64,000 nucleotides of DNA. Origin: Clavibacter nebraskensis NCPPB 2581 (GTDB taxonomy: Bacteria; Actinomycetota; Actinomycetes; Actinomycetales; Microbacteriaceae). The notes under the pieces are model-generated. The model ran no database searches. It was not told where the DNA came from and was given only the letters and a program-made list of their open reading frames with translations. A program made the translations under genes and the position numbers. Positions 34,622-43,802 of this stretch are shown one piece after another. Positions within the stretch are counted from its first letter, which is position 1, and the number at the start of each line of letters is the position of its first letter. The stretch is from positions 1,984,001 through 2,048,000 of the forward strand of contig NC_020891.1 of assembly GCF_000355695.1 (NCBI RefSeq). Reading direction: 5' to 3'.

Positions 34622-34638
34622 TAGGATTTGCAGGGGAG
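34622..34638 (+). promoter_or_regulatory. TAGGAT hexamer and ribosome site before the AT-rich gene
   Basis: TAGGAT at 34622-34627 resembles a -10, and GGGGAGG follows a few bases later, before ATG 34644. The ribosome site is clear; the promoter reading is weak because the TTGACC at 34605 is only 11 bases away. Confidence 0.3.
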
Positions 34639-34643
34639 GCACA

Positions 34644-35819
34644 ATGTTGTCACAGGACCGATTCACAGCTAGCGCCGCATGGAAGCATGCGTCAGAAGCC
34701 CGACGACTCATGAACGAGTCAAAGATGCCTCCGGAGAAAGAGAACCGAGATGCCTTGGCTCATGTCGGAGGCGTGCTAGAGCTTCTAGAATCACGTCGCG
34801 GACAAAGCGACCCCAGAGAAATTTCTCCTAACATGTTGGCCGCCCTAACGAGCGCCGCTTCCATATTGCCGCATCACATTGAACTTGCAAACAACGGGTC
34901 CATCGGATGGGTTGACGTAGTAAGCACAGCGGATCAGATCATTGATGCGCTTGCTTCTTGGCTGCCACTCAAGATTGCTCATTATTTATCTGGTATGAGC
35001 AGCGCGACTCAGTCGTTGCTCGACAAGACAACCGACGCCATGAGGAGCGTCGATGAAACCGCCGACAAAATTCGCGATAATATGCTCACTTTGGAGCAGC
35101 GTCAAGAGGAGCTCGATTCAGCGGTTAGAGCAGAGAGGCAGCGGATAAGTGAGGCTGTAGCGACATTCACTAATCAGGCAGGCGAGACCTTATCCGCAAT
35201 CAAGACCGACCAGGAAGAACAGTTCAGCTCACAGCTAAGCAGCTTGAAGTCACATCAGGACTCAGCCACTGAGGCCGCTCAAGATTCAGTCGCTGCTATC
35301 AATCGGCTTGAAGCAGAGGCCAGGAACGTTGTACATGCAACGACCTCACATATAGTGGCCACCGACTATGGAAGGTACGCCCGCAACAAAACCTGGGCTG
35401 CCTGGATTTGCGACATAGGAGCCGCACTAGTCGGAGCCACAGGGCTCGGCGTGTTGGTTTTCCATCTTTTAAGTTTGCGACCTGAAGCAGATGCAAATTT
35501 AGGACTGAGCCTGACACGAGTCGCAGTATCGCTCGGCACCCTGGGAGTAGCTACCCTTCTCGGCCGCCGTGGTCAGCAGCACCACTTAGAGGCAAGAGCA
35601 GCGAAGCGAACAGATTTGGCATTAAGACAAGTGCTGCCGTTCACTGCTAACCTTGATGAGGCCGAACGCCGCGAAATCATACGCGAGTTCACAAATCGGG
35701 TATTTATCAAGGGTGATATAGATCTTCCGAAAACACCCGGTGGCGCGAGCCCCATTCGCCAGTCCATTATCACCAGACGTGCAGCAAAAGAGGAAGTCGC
35801 GGGTTCAGGCGCCGACTAG
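34644..35819 (+). CDS. coiled-coil, two-span membrane protein of an AT-rich island
   Basis: The 391-residue protein has an N-terminal helical part, a long coiled-coil-like region at about residues 115-240 (LEQRQEELDSAVRAERQRIS and Q/S/A-rich repeats), and two membrane segments (about 251-279 and 288-312). A cytoplasmic tail follows. No catalytic motif is recognised. Base composition near 50% G+C, codons such as TTA and ATA, and absence of GGATCC set it apart from its neighbours, indicating horizontal transfer. Single-gene islands of this sort often carry phage-defence or surface genes, but this is inference. DUF membership is unknown to me. Confidence 0.75.
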   Translation: MLSQDRFTASAAWKHASEARRLMNESKMPPEKENRDALAHVGGVLELLESRRGQSDPREISPNMLAALTSAASILPHHIELANNGSIGWVDVVSTADQIIDALASWLPLKIAHYLSGMSSATQSLLDKTTDAMRSVDETADKIRDNMLTLEQRQEELDSAVRAERQRISEAVATFTNQAGETLSAIKTDQEEQFSSQLSSLKSHQDSATEAAQDSVAAINRLEAEARNVVHATTSHIVATDYGRYARNKTWAAWICDIGAALVGATGLGVLVFHLLSLRPEADANLGLSLTRVAVSLGTLGVATLLGRRGQQHHLEARAAKRTDLALRQVLPFTANLDEAERREIIREFTNRVFIKGDIDLPKTPGGASPIRQSIITRRAAKEEVAGSGAD

Positions 35820-35890
35820 TGCATGTGCGCGGCGCGCAAATCTGACTACGCAGTTTCGATGCCTAACCTACGGAATCCGCTCGACCCCGA

Positions 35891-36364
35891 TCAGCGGCGG
35901 GCGCGCCTGTTCCGCCAGGCCGACCACGCGCCCGTCGCCCACAGCGCCCAGAGCACGAGGAGCGGCTGGAAGACGAGGCGGATCGCCCGCGCGGCGTCGG
36001 TCTCGAGGCCGAACGCGGGCGTGCGGGTGACGAGCTGCGAGATGTTGCCGGGGAAGATCGCGACGAAGAACGCCGCGACCACGAGGCCGACCCACACGCG
36101 CCAGCGGCCGAGGAGCACGAGCGACAGGCCGAGCACGATCTCCACGACGCCCGACGCCAGCACCACGAAGTCGGGATCCATCGGCAGCCACGTGGGCACC
36201 TGCGCCTGGAACGACTCCCGCGCGACCGTGAGGTGCAGGGTGCCGGCCATGATCAGCACGAGGCCGAGGAGGATCCGCCCGATCGTCCGCGGGATCGAGC
36301 GGCGTCCGCCGTCCGGGGCGATGCGGCGGTCGGCGGTCGGGCGGGTCGCGGGGCTCGAGGTCAT
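35891..36364 (-). CDS. DoxX-like membrane protein
   Basis: The 157-residue protein has four hydrophobic segments after a basic N-terminus, with LVLIMAGTLHLTVARESF, VVEIVLGLSLVLLGRW and VVAAFFVAIFPGNISQ, typical of DoxX/MauE-like proteins. The family is connected with redox or thiol stress, with no defined reaction. It converges on the AT-rich island gene 71 bases away. Confidence 0.75.
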   Translation of the reverse strand: MTSSPATRPTADRRIAPDGGRRSIPRTIGRILLGLVLIMAGTLHLTVARESFQAQVPTWLPMDPDFVVLASGVVEIVLGLSLVLLGRWRVWVGLVVAAFFVAIFPGNISQLVTRTPAFGLETDAARAIRLVFQPLLVLWALWATGAWSAWRNRRARR

Positions 36365-36451
36365 GCGTCCAGTCTGACGCGGGCCGGATGCGCGGCCTCT
36401 CCACGCGGATCCCCGTGGTACCGCCTCTTCCCCGGGTGCCGGAACCGGTCC

Positions 36452-36457
36452 TAGGCT
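36452..36457 (+). promoter_or_regulatory. -10 hexamer (TAGGCT) for a leaderless transcript
   Basis: TAGGCT is separated from ATG 36464 by exactly six bases, so the transcript would begin at the start codon. No ribosome site precedes the ATG. Confidence 0.4.
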
Positions 36458-36463
36458 CCCGCC

Positions 36464-37012
36464 ATGACCGACCTCCCCGACATCGCGACCGGCCCGGACA
36501 CCGACGTCCTCGGCCCCGACGACCGCCCCCGCCCTCCCCGCGCCGACGAGCGCGCCTGCCTCACCGGCTTCCTGGCGCTCAACCGCGCCACCGTGATCCG
36601 CAAGGCGCGCGGCCTCTCCGACGCCGACGCCGCGCGTCGCGTCCTCCCCAGCCTCACCTCCGTCGCGGGCGCGCTCCGGCACCTCGCCGACGTCGAGCGC
36701 TCCTGGACCGTCGAGCTGATGGAGGCCGGCGACTACGACCGGCGCTTCGGCGGCGAGGACGACCCGGACGGCGAGTGGCGCGTCCATCCCACCGACTCCC
36801 TCGCCGAGATCGTCGCCGACTACGAGCACGCCTGCGCGGAGAGCGACGCCGTGATCGCCCGGCACGATCTCGACGACATCGCCGCCGCCGGACCGCCCGA
36901 CGAGATGCCGTCGCTGCGCTGGATCCTCGTGCACCTCATCGAGGAGACCGCGCGGCACGCGGGCCACGTCGACGTGGTGCGGGAGCTGGTCGACGGCGTC
37001 ACGGGCGAGTGA
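36464..37012 (+). CDS. DinB/DUF664 family protein
   Basis: The 182-residue protein has the four-helix DUF664 pattern, with metal-binding histidines in GALRHLADVERSWT near residue 70 and EETARHAGHVDVVRELVDG near 165. Family members are metal-dependent thiol (mycothiol or bacillithiol) transferases or of unknown role. It is apparently leaderless and ends six bases before the converging membrane protein gene. Confidence 0.82.
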   Translation: MTDLPDIATGPDTDVLGPDDRPRPPRADERACLTGFLALNRATVIRKARGLSDADAARRVLPSLTSVAGALRHLADVERSWTVELMEAGDYDRRFGGEDDPDGEWRVHPTDSLAEIVADYEHACAESDAVIARHDLDDIAAAGPPDEMPSLRWILVHLIEETARHAGHVDVVRELVDGVTGE

Positions 37013-37018
37013 TGCCCA

Positions 37019-38158
37019 TCACGGGGACACGAGCACGGCGATCCACCCCACGACGAGCAGCAGCAGCGGCAGGCCGACCGCGATCACGCCGCCGAGCGTG
37101 GGCGTCATGCGGAGTCGGCGCACGGGCCGCTGGCGGGACGCGCGGCCCGCATCCGGCAGGCCCATCGCCGCGAGCGCCGCGTCGAGGGCCGACGGATCTG
37201 CGGGCCGCTCGATCGGGTCCGCCCGCCAGCGCTCCCACCGGTCGACCTTCGCGACGAGCGCCGTCGTGGCCTCGATCACGTCGCGCCAGCGCTCGGGGTC
37301 GCGCGTCACGACGTCGTCGTACGACGTGAGCAGCAGCCGGTCGCCGACGACCTCGACGTCGAGGCCCCGGACGCGGTCGATGAGCACCGCGAGGACGTCG
37401 GGCGTGAAGAGGTAGAGGGCGTCACGCTCGCTGCCGGCCGGGCAGTAGAGCGCGAAGTGCCGGTCGAAGTCGCCCTCGAGCGAGAGCCGCTGCTCCCGCT
37501 CCGGGCGCGACATCATCGTCAGGGCGCGCCGGACGAGGCCGCGCCGCGCGACCACGCGGATGTGCGGCATCTCCTGCGCGAGCCGGACCATCGCGTACCC
37601 GCCGAAGCGCGGCGCGCCCTCGCGCCGACGGGCGGTGACGATCTCGTGGTTGCCGAACTCGACGCCGGACGCCGCGGCGGGCCGCATCACGCGCGTGAGG
37701 TCGAAGTAGCGGCGCGCGGATCCGAAGTGCCCGTCCGACATCGGACCCGGCAGGTAGGTCATGCCGTTCGCCTCCGCGAAGCGCAGCAGCCGGTAGTGGG
37801 CGCGGTAGCCGCCGCGGCGCTCGCGCGAGCGGATCACCCAGCTGCCGAAGACGACCAGCATGATGACGGGCACCGCGGCGATCAGGGCCTGCCACGACGC
37901 CTCGCCGGCGGCGTCGGCGTCGGGCGCGCCCTCCTGCAGCGTCTCCGCCATGATCGACGCCAGCAGGACGACCATCAGGGCGCTCACCCCGGCGAGGGTC
38001 GTCATGAGGAGGGTGCGCGCCTTCACGCCGCTCCCCTCCGCCTCCGGGTGCGCGCGCCGGAACCGGCGGCGGAACGCGCGGAGGTCGCGACGGCGGATCC
38101 GGTCGGTGAGCGGATCCGTGTCGAGCCGCGCCCGGGTGAGCGCCGTGGCGCGGCTCAC
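37019..38158 (-). CDS. membrane protein, second of a paralogous pair
   Basis: The 379-residue protein starts at GTG 38158, overlapping the stop of its paralog (GTGA). It has two N-terminal spans, a soluble domain with YLPGPMSDGHFG, VEFGNHE and EGDFDRHFALYCPAG, and ALYLFTPDVLAVLIDRVRG, and one C-terminal span. About half its residues match the upstream paralog in the aligned motifs. No known function; the layout resembles membrane-anchored unknown-function families in actinobacteria. Confidence 0.75.
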   Translation of the reverse strand: MSRATALTRARLDTDPLTDRIRRRDLRAFRRRFRRAHPEAEGSGVKARTLLMTTLAGVSALMVVLLASIMAETLQEGAPDADAAGEASWQALIAAVPVIMLVVFGSWVIRSRERRGGYRAHYRLLRFAEANGMTYLPGPMSDGHFGSARRYFDLTRVMRPAAASGVEFGNHEIVTARRREGAPRFGGYAMVRLAQEMPHIRVVARRGLVRRALTMMSRPEREQRLSLEGDFDRHFALYCPAGSERDALYLFTPDVLAVLIDRVRGLDVEVVGDRLLLTSYDDVVTRDPERWRDVIEATTALVAKVDRWERWRADPIERPADPSALDAALAAMGLPDAGRASRQRPVRRLRMTPTLGGVIAVGLPLLLLVVGWIAVLVSP

Positions 38159-39318
38159 GGCAGGGTCGTGATCAGGAAGCCCAGCCCGAGGAACACCGCG
38201 CCCACCAGGAGGAGCAGGAGCAGGCCGAGAGTCGGCCGCATGCGGAGCCGGCGTCCGGCCGTCGCGACGCCGCGCCGCCGGCGACCCCGGCGCCGGGCCT
38301 TCCCGGGCTCCGGCACGGCCAGCGCCTCGTCGGACGCCGTGAGCACGGAACGCTCCTCGCCCTCGAGCGACCGCAGCCGGTCGTCGCGCCAGCGCTCCCA
38401 GCGGTCGACCTTCGCCATGAGGGCGGCGGTCGCGTCGATCACGTCGCGCCAGCGATCGGGATCCAGCGTCACCATGTCCGCGGGCGAGCGCACGAGCAGG
38501 CGGTCGCCGCGGATCTCCACGTCGAAGCCACGCACGCGGTCGACGAGCACCGCCATCACGTCCGGGGTGAAGAGGTAGAGGGCGTCGCGCTCGTACCCTT
38601 GCGGGCAGTAGAGCGCCGCGTGCCGGTCGAAGTCGCCCTCGAGCTCGAGCCGCTGGGAGCGCGCGACGTCGATGGTCGGCGTCAGCTCGCGGCGGAGGCG
38701 CGTGCGGTTCGAGATCACCTGGATGTGCGGCAGCTCGCGGCGGAGGCCGATCATCGCGTAGCCGCCGTACTGGGTGATGCCCTGGAAGCTCGAGCCCCGG
38801 TTCAGCTCGTGGTTGCCGAACTCGACGGGGCGCGCGGTGCGCGGCCGCATGATCCGCGTGAGATACATGCCGCGCGCCGCCACCTCGCCCATGTGCCCGT
38901 CGGAGAGCGGGCCGGGCGTGTAGCTCATCCCGTTCACGCGGGCGAACCGGGCCAGGCGGTAGTGGTTGCGGAGGGTGCTGCGACGGCGGCGCGTGCGGAT
39001 CAGGTACCAGACGAAGAAGACGCCCGCGCCCAACATGGGCATCGCGAACACGGCCATGCCGAGGGAGTCGCCGCGCGTCTCCGCGTCGTCGGTGATGAGG
39101 GCGGAGACGCCGCCGCCCAGGAGCAGCAGGCCGCCGATCGGGAGGGCGAACGCGGCCGCGATGCCCATGCCGATCCGGCCGAGGAGGAACAGCGGCGAAA
39201 GGAGCACCGGGAACCGCGCGCTGAACTCGCGGCGGAACCGGCGGAGGTCGTCGCGGTCGATGCGGCCCCGGAGGGGCGTCGTGTCCAGCCGGGGTCGGCT
39301 GGGCGCGTGCGTCGTCAT
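38155..39318 (-). CDS. membrane protein, first of a paralogous pair
   Basis: The 387-residue protein has the same plan as its neighbour: RLDTTPLRGRIDRDDLRRFRR at the N-terminus, two spans, YTPGPLSDGHMG, VEFGNHELN, EGDFDRHAALYCPQGYERD and LYLFTPDVMAVLVDRVRGFDVE. A basic RRRGRRRR stretch precedes a C-terminal span. The tight overlap and shared motifs indicate a tandem duplication with retained co-expression. Confidence 0.75.
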   Translation of the reverse strand: MTTHAPSRPRLDTTPLRGRIDRDDLRRFRREFSARFPVLLSPLFLLGRIGMGIAAAFALPIGGLLLLGGGVSALITDDAETRGDSLGMAVFAMPMLGAGVFFVWYLIRTRRRRSTLRNHYRLARFARVNGMSYTPGPLSDGHMGEVAARGMYLTRIMRPRTARPVEFGNHELNRGSSFQGITQYGGYAMIGLRRELPHIQVISNRTRLRRELTPTIDVARSQRLELEGDFDRHAALYCPQGYERDALYLFTPDVMAVLVDRVRGFDVEIRGDRLLVRSPADMVTLDPDRWRDVIDATAALMAKVDRWERWRDDRLRSLEGEERSVLTASDEALAVPEPGKARRRGRRRRGVATAGRRLRMRPTLGLLLLLLVGAVFLGLGFLITTLP

Positions 39319-39451
39319 GGATCCCCTCGTCCCGCGGCGTCGTGGCCGCCCCTCCACCGTACCGAGGGCCGGGGCGGCTGCCGGGCGGCTGGGCGCCCCC
39401 AGCTCGGGCGGCATGGCGTCCCGGCGGCAGGGCGTCGCGGGTCGGGGCGGA

Positions 39452-40690
39452 TCAGCGCGGGAACGGCGTCGCGCCCACCTTCTCGTAGGCGGCCCACGCC
39501 TCGACCGGGCCGCGGCCCGCGACGGCGAACTCGCCGATCGCCCGGGCCTTGTAGATGGCTGGGTTGTGGCTCGCGACGACGCGGGCGTTCCGCCAATGCC
39601 GGTCGAGCGCGCGCTCGCGGAAGGTGGCGGACGCTCCCCCGACCTCGAAGAGCAGCGTCGCGGCGGCGGGCACCTGCTCGACCGCGTGCACCTGCGCCTG
39701 GTAGACCGCGTTCTCGGCGGCGTCGAGCGTCGGGCGGTCGAGGGCCTCACCTGCCGAGGCGGTCGCCACGGCGTCGTCGAGGCGTGCCGCGGCCGCGAGG
39801 GTCGTGGCGCGCACGGCGAAGGCGGCCGTGGAGATCCGACCGACGACGTCGAGCACCTGCGGGTCGTCCTGAGGCAGGGCGGCGTTCGCGTGGATGTAGG
39901 TGCGCGTGCGGGTCCGGACGTAGCCGACCGCGTCGCGCTCGACCTCGGCGGCGATCCCCGCCAGCACCGCCACGAGGTAGAGCTGGTAGAAGGCCTGGAT
40001 GTGGCTCAGCGGCGCCTCTCGGTAGGCGGTGACGGTCGCCGGATCCACCTCCACGGCATCGAAGGTCGTGGTGCCGCTCGCGGTGAGGGTCTGGCCGAAC
40101 GCGTCCCAGTCGTCGACCGCGGTGACGCCCGGCGCGTCGGTGGGGACCGCGAGGGTCACGCGCTCGACGCCGTCGGCGGCCTCGCGACCCGCGGCGAGGT
40201 AGATCCAGTCGGAGTAGAGCGTGCCGGTGGAGTAGTACTTGGTGCCGTCGAGGATCCAGCGGCCGTCGCGCTCGGTGAGCGTCGTCGAGATGTCAGCGAG
40301 GGTGTTGCCGGTCTGCTCGCTAGTGGCGTTGCCGACGATCGCGCCGGACGCGATGCGGCGGATCCACTCCTCGCGCGCGGGCCCGGGCGGCCGGCGGAGC
40401 ACCAGCTCCACGTAGCCGAAGTGGCCGCGCAGCAGGTGCCCGACGTTGGCGTCGGCGGCCGACAGCTCGACCACGAACTCGACGAGCTGGGCCAGCGATG
40501 CGCCGCGCCCGCCGTCGGCGACGGGCAGGCGGATCGCCCCGAACCGCGCCTCGCGGAGGAGCGCGACGGCGTCGAAGGCCAGCTCCCGGTCGCGCTCGCG
40601 GGCGACGGCGCCGTCGCGGATCCGGTCGAACAGCGGCAGGAACTCGGCTCGAAGGTCGGCGGTCGACGTGCCCGTCGTGGCCCCCGTCAC
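39452..40690 (-). CDS. DszC/SfnB-like flavin monooxygenase (acyl-CoA dehydrogenase fold)
   Basis: The 412-residue protein has the acyl-CoA dehydrogenase fold but the motif set of DszC/SfnB-like monooxygenases: FGAIRLPVADGGRGASL, GNATSEQ, LDGTKYYSTGTLYSDWIYLA and a C-terminal HNPAIYKARAIGEF. Members use reduced flavin and oxygen to oxidise organosulfur or similar compounds. GTG 40690 overlaps the stop of the LLM monooxygenase upstream. It is in the same operon, so the two likely act in one pathway. Substrate unknown. Confidence 0.82.
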   Translation of the reverse strand: MTGATTGTSTADLRAEFLPLFDRIRDGAVARERDRELAFDAVALLREARFGAIRLPVADGGRGASLAQLVEFVVELSAADANVGHLLRGHFGYVELVLRRPPGPAREEWIRRIASGAIVGNATSEQTGNTLADISTTLTERDGRWILDGTKYYSTGTLYSDWIYLAAGREAADGVERVTLAVPTDAPGVTAVDDWDAFGQTLTASGTTTFDAVEVDPATVTAYREAPLSHIQAFYQLYLVAVLAGIAAEVERDAVGYVRTRTRTYIHANAALPQDDPQVLDVVGRISTAAFAVRATTLAAAARLDDAVATASAGEALDRPTLDAAENAVYQAQVHAVEQVPAAATLLFEVGGASATFRERALDRHWRNARVVASHNPAIYKARAIGEFAVAGRGPVEAWAAYEKVGATPFPR

Positions 40691-42057
40691 GAGAACGCAC
40701 CCCGGTACGCCGCCGCCGGATGCGACTCCGGCAGCCGGTCGCGGCCGGTCAGCTTGTGCCGCAGCGTCCCCGGCTCGTACTCCCTCTGCTGCAGGCCGCG
40801 CTCCTGGAGAACGGGCGTGACGTGGCCGACGAAGTCCTCGTAGCTGCCGGGCAGGGTCCAGTTGATGACGTTGATCCCGTCGACGCCCGCGTCCTGCCAG
40901 CCCGCGAGCACGTCGGCGATCTGCTCGGGCGTGCCGACGACGCGGCCGCGGAGCTTCGCGGAGAGGCGGGCGAGGTCGGCGATGGTCGGCTCGCGGTCGG
41001 GCGACGCCTCGCGCAGCCAGTTGAGGTGGCTCTGCCCGGCCTGCGTCTCGACCTGGCTGAGCGGGGTGGCCGGATCCAGCTGCTCGCCCGTCTTCGGGTC
41101 GAAGCCGAGGTTGGAGTGCAGGAGGAAGCCGTCGGCGCTCAGGTACTCGTCGATCTCGGCCTCGTTGCGCTTCGCCTCCTCCTCCGTGCTGCCCGTGATG
41201 AAGGAGAGCCCGAGCCAGAAGGAGAGGTCGTCCGCCCGGCGGCCGGCGTCCACGGCGAGCGCCCGGGTGTCCTCGATGAGGGCGCGGGTCTTCTCCGGCG
41301 TGGACGACAGGATGAACTGCGCCTCCGCGTTCAGGGCGGCGAAGCGGCGGCCGACGGGCGAGGATCCGGCCTGGAAGAGCACGGGCGTGCGCTGCGGCGA
41401 CGGCGACGACAGATGCGGCCCGGCCACCTTGTAGCGCGGACCCTCGTGGTCGATGCGGTGGATCCGCGACGCGTCCGAGAACACCCCGCGCTCCTTGTCG
41501 CGCTGCAGCGCGTCGTCGTCCCACGAGCCCTCCCACAGCTTGTAGACGACGTCGAGGTACTCGTCGGCCCAGGCGTAGCGGACGTCGTGGTCCTCGAGGC
41601 CGTCGTGCCCGAAGTTGCGGGCGGCGCCGTCGAGCGCGCTCGTGACGACGTTCCAGGCGATGCGCCCCTTGGTGACGTGGTCGAGCGTCGACACCTTGCG
41701 GGCGAAGTCGAAGGGGTGCGCCTGCAGCACGGAGCTCGTGAACGCGAAGCCGAGGTGCTCGGTGCTCACGGCGAGCGCGGAGATCAGCACGGACGGGTCG
41801 TTGCTCGGGAACTGCAGGCCCTCGCGCGCGTTGACGTCGTAGGCGCCGTCGCCCGGACCGTAGAGGCCGACGACGTCGGCGAAGAACATGGCGTCGAAGC
41901 GGCCGCGCTCGAGCGTCTTCGCGAGGTCCACCCACAGCTGGACGTCGTCGAACTCGTGCTGCCGCGCGGACGGGTGCCGCCACAGGCCGTGCTGGATGTG
42001 GCTGGCGGTGTTCATCACGAAGGCGGCGAAGCGGAGCGGGGGCCGGGCGTCGGGCAT
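40687..42057 (-). CDS. NtaA/DszA-type FMN-dependent LLM monooxygenase
   Basis: The 456-residue protein matches the NtaA/SnaA/DszA group: HGLWRHPSARQHEFDDVQLW, RFDAMFFADVVGLYG, WNVVTSALDGAARNFG, YLDVVYKLWEGSWDDDAL and VLFQAGSSPVGRRFA. These act with a flavin reductase on aminopolycarboxylates, sulfones or sulfonates. ATG 42057 has AGAGGA upstream. It is divergent from an MHS transporter. A flavin reductase gene is not visible in the window. Confidence 0.87.
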   Translation of the reverse strand: MPDARPPLRFAAFVMNTASHIQHGLWRHPSARQHEFDDVQLWVDLAKTLERGRFDAMFFADVVGLYGPGDGAYDVNAREGLQFPSNDPSVLISALAVSTEHLGFAFTSSVLQAHPFDFARKVSTLDHVTKGRIAWNVVTSALDGAARNFGHDGLEDHDVRYAWADEYLDVVYKLWEGSWDDDALQRDKERGVFSDASRIHRIDHEGPRYKVAGPHLSSPSPQRTPVLFQAGSSPVGRRFAALNAEAQFILSSTPEKTRALIEDTRALAVDAGRRADDLSFWLGLSFITGSTEEEAKRNEAEIDEYLSADGFLLHSNLGFDPKTGEQLDPATPLSQVETQAGQSHLNWLREASPDREPTIADLARLSAKLRGRVVGTPEQIADVLAGWQDAGVDGINVINWTLPGSYEDFVGHVTPVLQERGLQQREYEPGTLRHKLTGRDRLPESHPAAAYRGAFS

Positions 42058-42129
42058 GGGGATCCTCTCGTCGGACCTCCACCCTCCCACTCGCTCCCCC
42101 ACGCGCCGGAATCCGGGGCGGCCCGTGTG

Positions 42130-42151
42130 ACGCGGGCTTACCGGCCCGCGT
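42130..42151. promoter_or_regulatory. inverted repeat in the divergent monooxygenase/transporter region
   Basis: ACGCGGGC and GCCCGCGT form a perfect eight-base inverted repeat with a six-base centre, midway between the two divergent genes. TGACGCGG-like half-sites recur just beyond. It may be an operator shared by the LLM gene and the transporter. Confidence 0.4.
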
Positions 42152-42267
42152 TACGCGGCGTGACCGCGGCCCTTCCTCGCGAGGGGATCACGGGGCACGG
42201 TGGGCGGCACCCGGGCGGATCCCCGCTCGGCCTTCCCCTGCACCGCAGCCGCACCGCTGGAGACTCC

Positions 42268-43707
42268 ATGACCACCGCACGGCCCGCCGTATCCACCGCG
42301 CCACCCGCATCGCCCGCCGCGCCGGAGGCCCCCGCCGGCGTCTCCCGCCGTCGCCGCCGCGTGCTCACGGCGTCGTTCATCGGCACCACCGTCGAGTACT
42401 ACGACTTCTACCTCTACGCCACGGCGTCGGCGCTCGTGTTCGGCAGCCAGTTCTTCCCGAACCAGACGCCCGGGGTCGGCCTGCTCTCGTCGTTCGCGGC
42501 GTACGGGGTGGGCTTCCTCGCGCGGCCCATCGGCGGGATCGTCGCCGGGCACCTGGGCGACCGGATCGGCCGCAAGCGCATGCTCGTCTACTCGCTCGTG
42601 CTCATGGGCATCGCGTCGACGCTCATCGGCGTCCTGCCGACCTACGCGACCATCGGCCTCGCGAGCGTCGTCGGCCTCGTGCTGCTGCGGCTCGTGCAGG
42701 GGATCGCGGCGGGCGCCGAGTGGGGCGGATCCGCGCTGCTCTCCGTCGAGCACGCCCCCGCCCACCGGCGCGGCCTCTTCGGCGCCTTCACGCAGATGGG
42801 CTCCGCGGGCGGCATGCTCCTCGCCACCGGCGTCTTCGCGGCGACGCGCTTCGGGCTCGGCGAGGAGGTGTTCCTCGCATGGGGCTGGCGCCTCCCGTTC
42901 CTGCTCAGCGCGGTGCTCGTGGCGGTCGGCCTCGTGATCCGCCTCCGCGTGGAGGACGCCGCCGAATTCCGCGACATCAAGGAGGCCGGGAAGGTCGAGC
43001 GCTTCCCGCTCGGCGTCGTGCTGCGGAAGCACCCGCGCGCCGTGCTCATCACCGCGGGCCTCCGCCTCGTGCAGCCCGCGCTCTACTCGATCCTCACCGT
43101 CTTCACGCTCTCCTACCTCGCCCAGAAGCGCGGCGACTCGGGCAGCGCCCTCACGGCGGTGCTCATCGTCTCCGCGCTGAGCGTGCTCACGACTCCGCTC
43201 TGGGGCTGGATCTCCGACCGCGTCGGCCGCCGCCGCCTCACCATCGCGAGCGCCGCCGGCATCGGGATCCTCATCTGGCCGTTCTTCGCGTTCCTCGACT
43301 CCGGCCCGCTGCTGCTCCTGCCGCTGGTCTTCGCGCTCGGCATGAACGTCTTCCACGACTCGATCTACGGACCGCAGGCCGCGTGGTTCGCCGAGCAGTT
43401 CCCGACGGGCGTCCGCTACAGCGGCGTCAGCCTCGGCTACCAGGTCGGCAGCATCTTCTCCGTCGGCCTCACGCCGCTGCTCGCGGTGCTGTTCCTGCAG
43501 TGGGGCGGCGGATCCCCGTGGATCCTCTGCGCCTACATCGGCCTGTACGCGGTGCTCACGATCGCGGCGGCGCTCGCCGCGAAGGACCCGGCGCGGGACG
43601 CGGTCGTGGAGCGGCGGGCGGCCTCGTCCGCTGCCCCGACGGATGACGATGCGCTCGGATCCGTCGCGGTCGGATTCCGCGAGCGGGAGCGCGCCACGGC
43701 ACCGTAG
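42268..43707 (+). CDS. MHS-family MFS transporter
   Basis: The 479-residue protein has twelve hydrophobic segments and metabolite:H+ symporter features: ASFIGTTVEYYDFYLYATAS at the first span, GHLGDRIGRKRML in loop 2-3, QGIAAGAEWGG, and LRVEDAAEFRDI in the central loop. Relatives import organic acids, betaines or sulfonates. ATG 42268 has GGAG upstream. Divergence from the DszA/DszC-type monooxygenases suggests it imports their substrate. Confidence 0.87.
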   Translation: MTTARPAVSTAPPASPAAPEAPAGVSRRRRRVLTASFIGTTVEYYDFYLYATASALVFGSQFFPNQTPGVGLLSSFAAYGVGFLARPIGGIVAGHLGDRIGRKRMLVYSLVLMGIASTLIGVLPTYATIGLASVVGLVLLRLVQGIAAGAEWGGSALLSVEHAPAHRRGLFGAFTQMGSAGGMLLATGVFAATRFGLGEEVFLAWGWRLPFLLSAVLVAVGLVIRLRVEDAAEFRDIKEAGKVERFPLGVVLRKHPRAVLITAGLRLVQPALYSILTVFTLSYLAQKRGDSGSALTAVLIVSALSVLTTPLWGWISDRVGRRRLTIASAAGIGILIWPFFAFLDSGPLLLLPLVFALGMNVFHDSIYGPQAAWFAEQFPTGVRYSGVSLGYQVGSIFSVGLTPLLAVLFLQWGGGSPWILCAYIGLYAVLTIAAALAAKDPARDAVVERRAASSAAPTDDDALGSVAVGFRERERATAP

Positions 43708-43790
43708 GCGCGAGGATCCGAGGAGGCGGGGCGTCCCGCTCTGTTCCCTCCTCGTCGGTCCGGCGCTCGCCCGTCGATCTCCGTCGCCCC

Positions 43791-43796
43791 TATCGT
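43791..43796 (+). promoter_or_regulatory. -10 hexamer (TATCGT) for a leaderless transcript
   Basis: TATCGT lies exactly six bases before ATG 43803, placing the transcription start at the start codon. No ribosome site is present. Confidence 0.4.
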
Positions 43797-43802
43797 GTGG
43801 AG

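Noticed and set aside
34605-34627. TTGACC plus TAGGAT as a full promoter for the AT-rich gene
   Set aside because: The two elements are only 11 bases apart, too close for a sigma-70 type promoter; only the -10-like hexamer was kept at low confidence.
34532-35890. Target-site duplication around the AT-rich island
   Set aside because: Flanking sequences share only short, imperfect similarity, not a convincing direct repeat.
39452-42057. Calling the monooxygenase pair a dibenzothiophene desulfurisation operon
   Set aside because: The family similarity is to a broad group; dszB and a flavin reductase are absent, so the substrate is left open.
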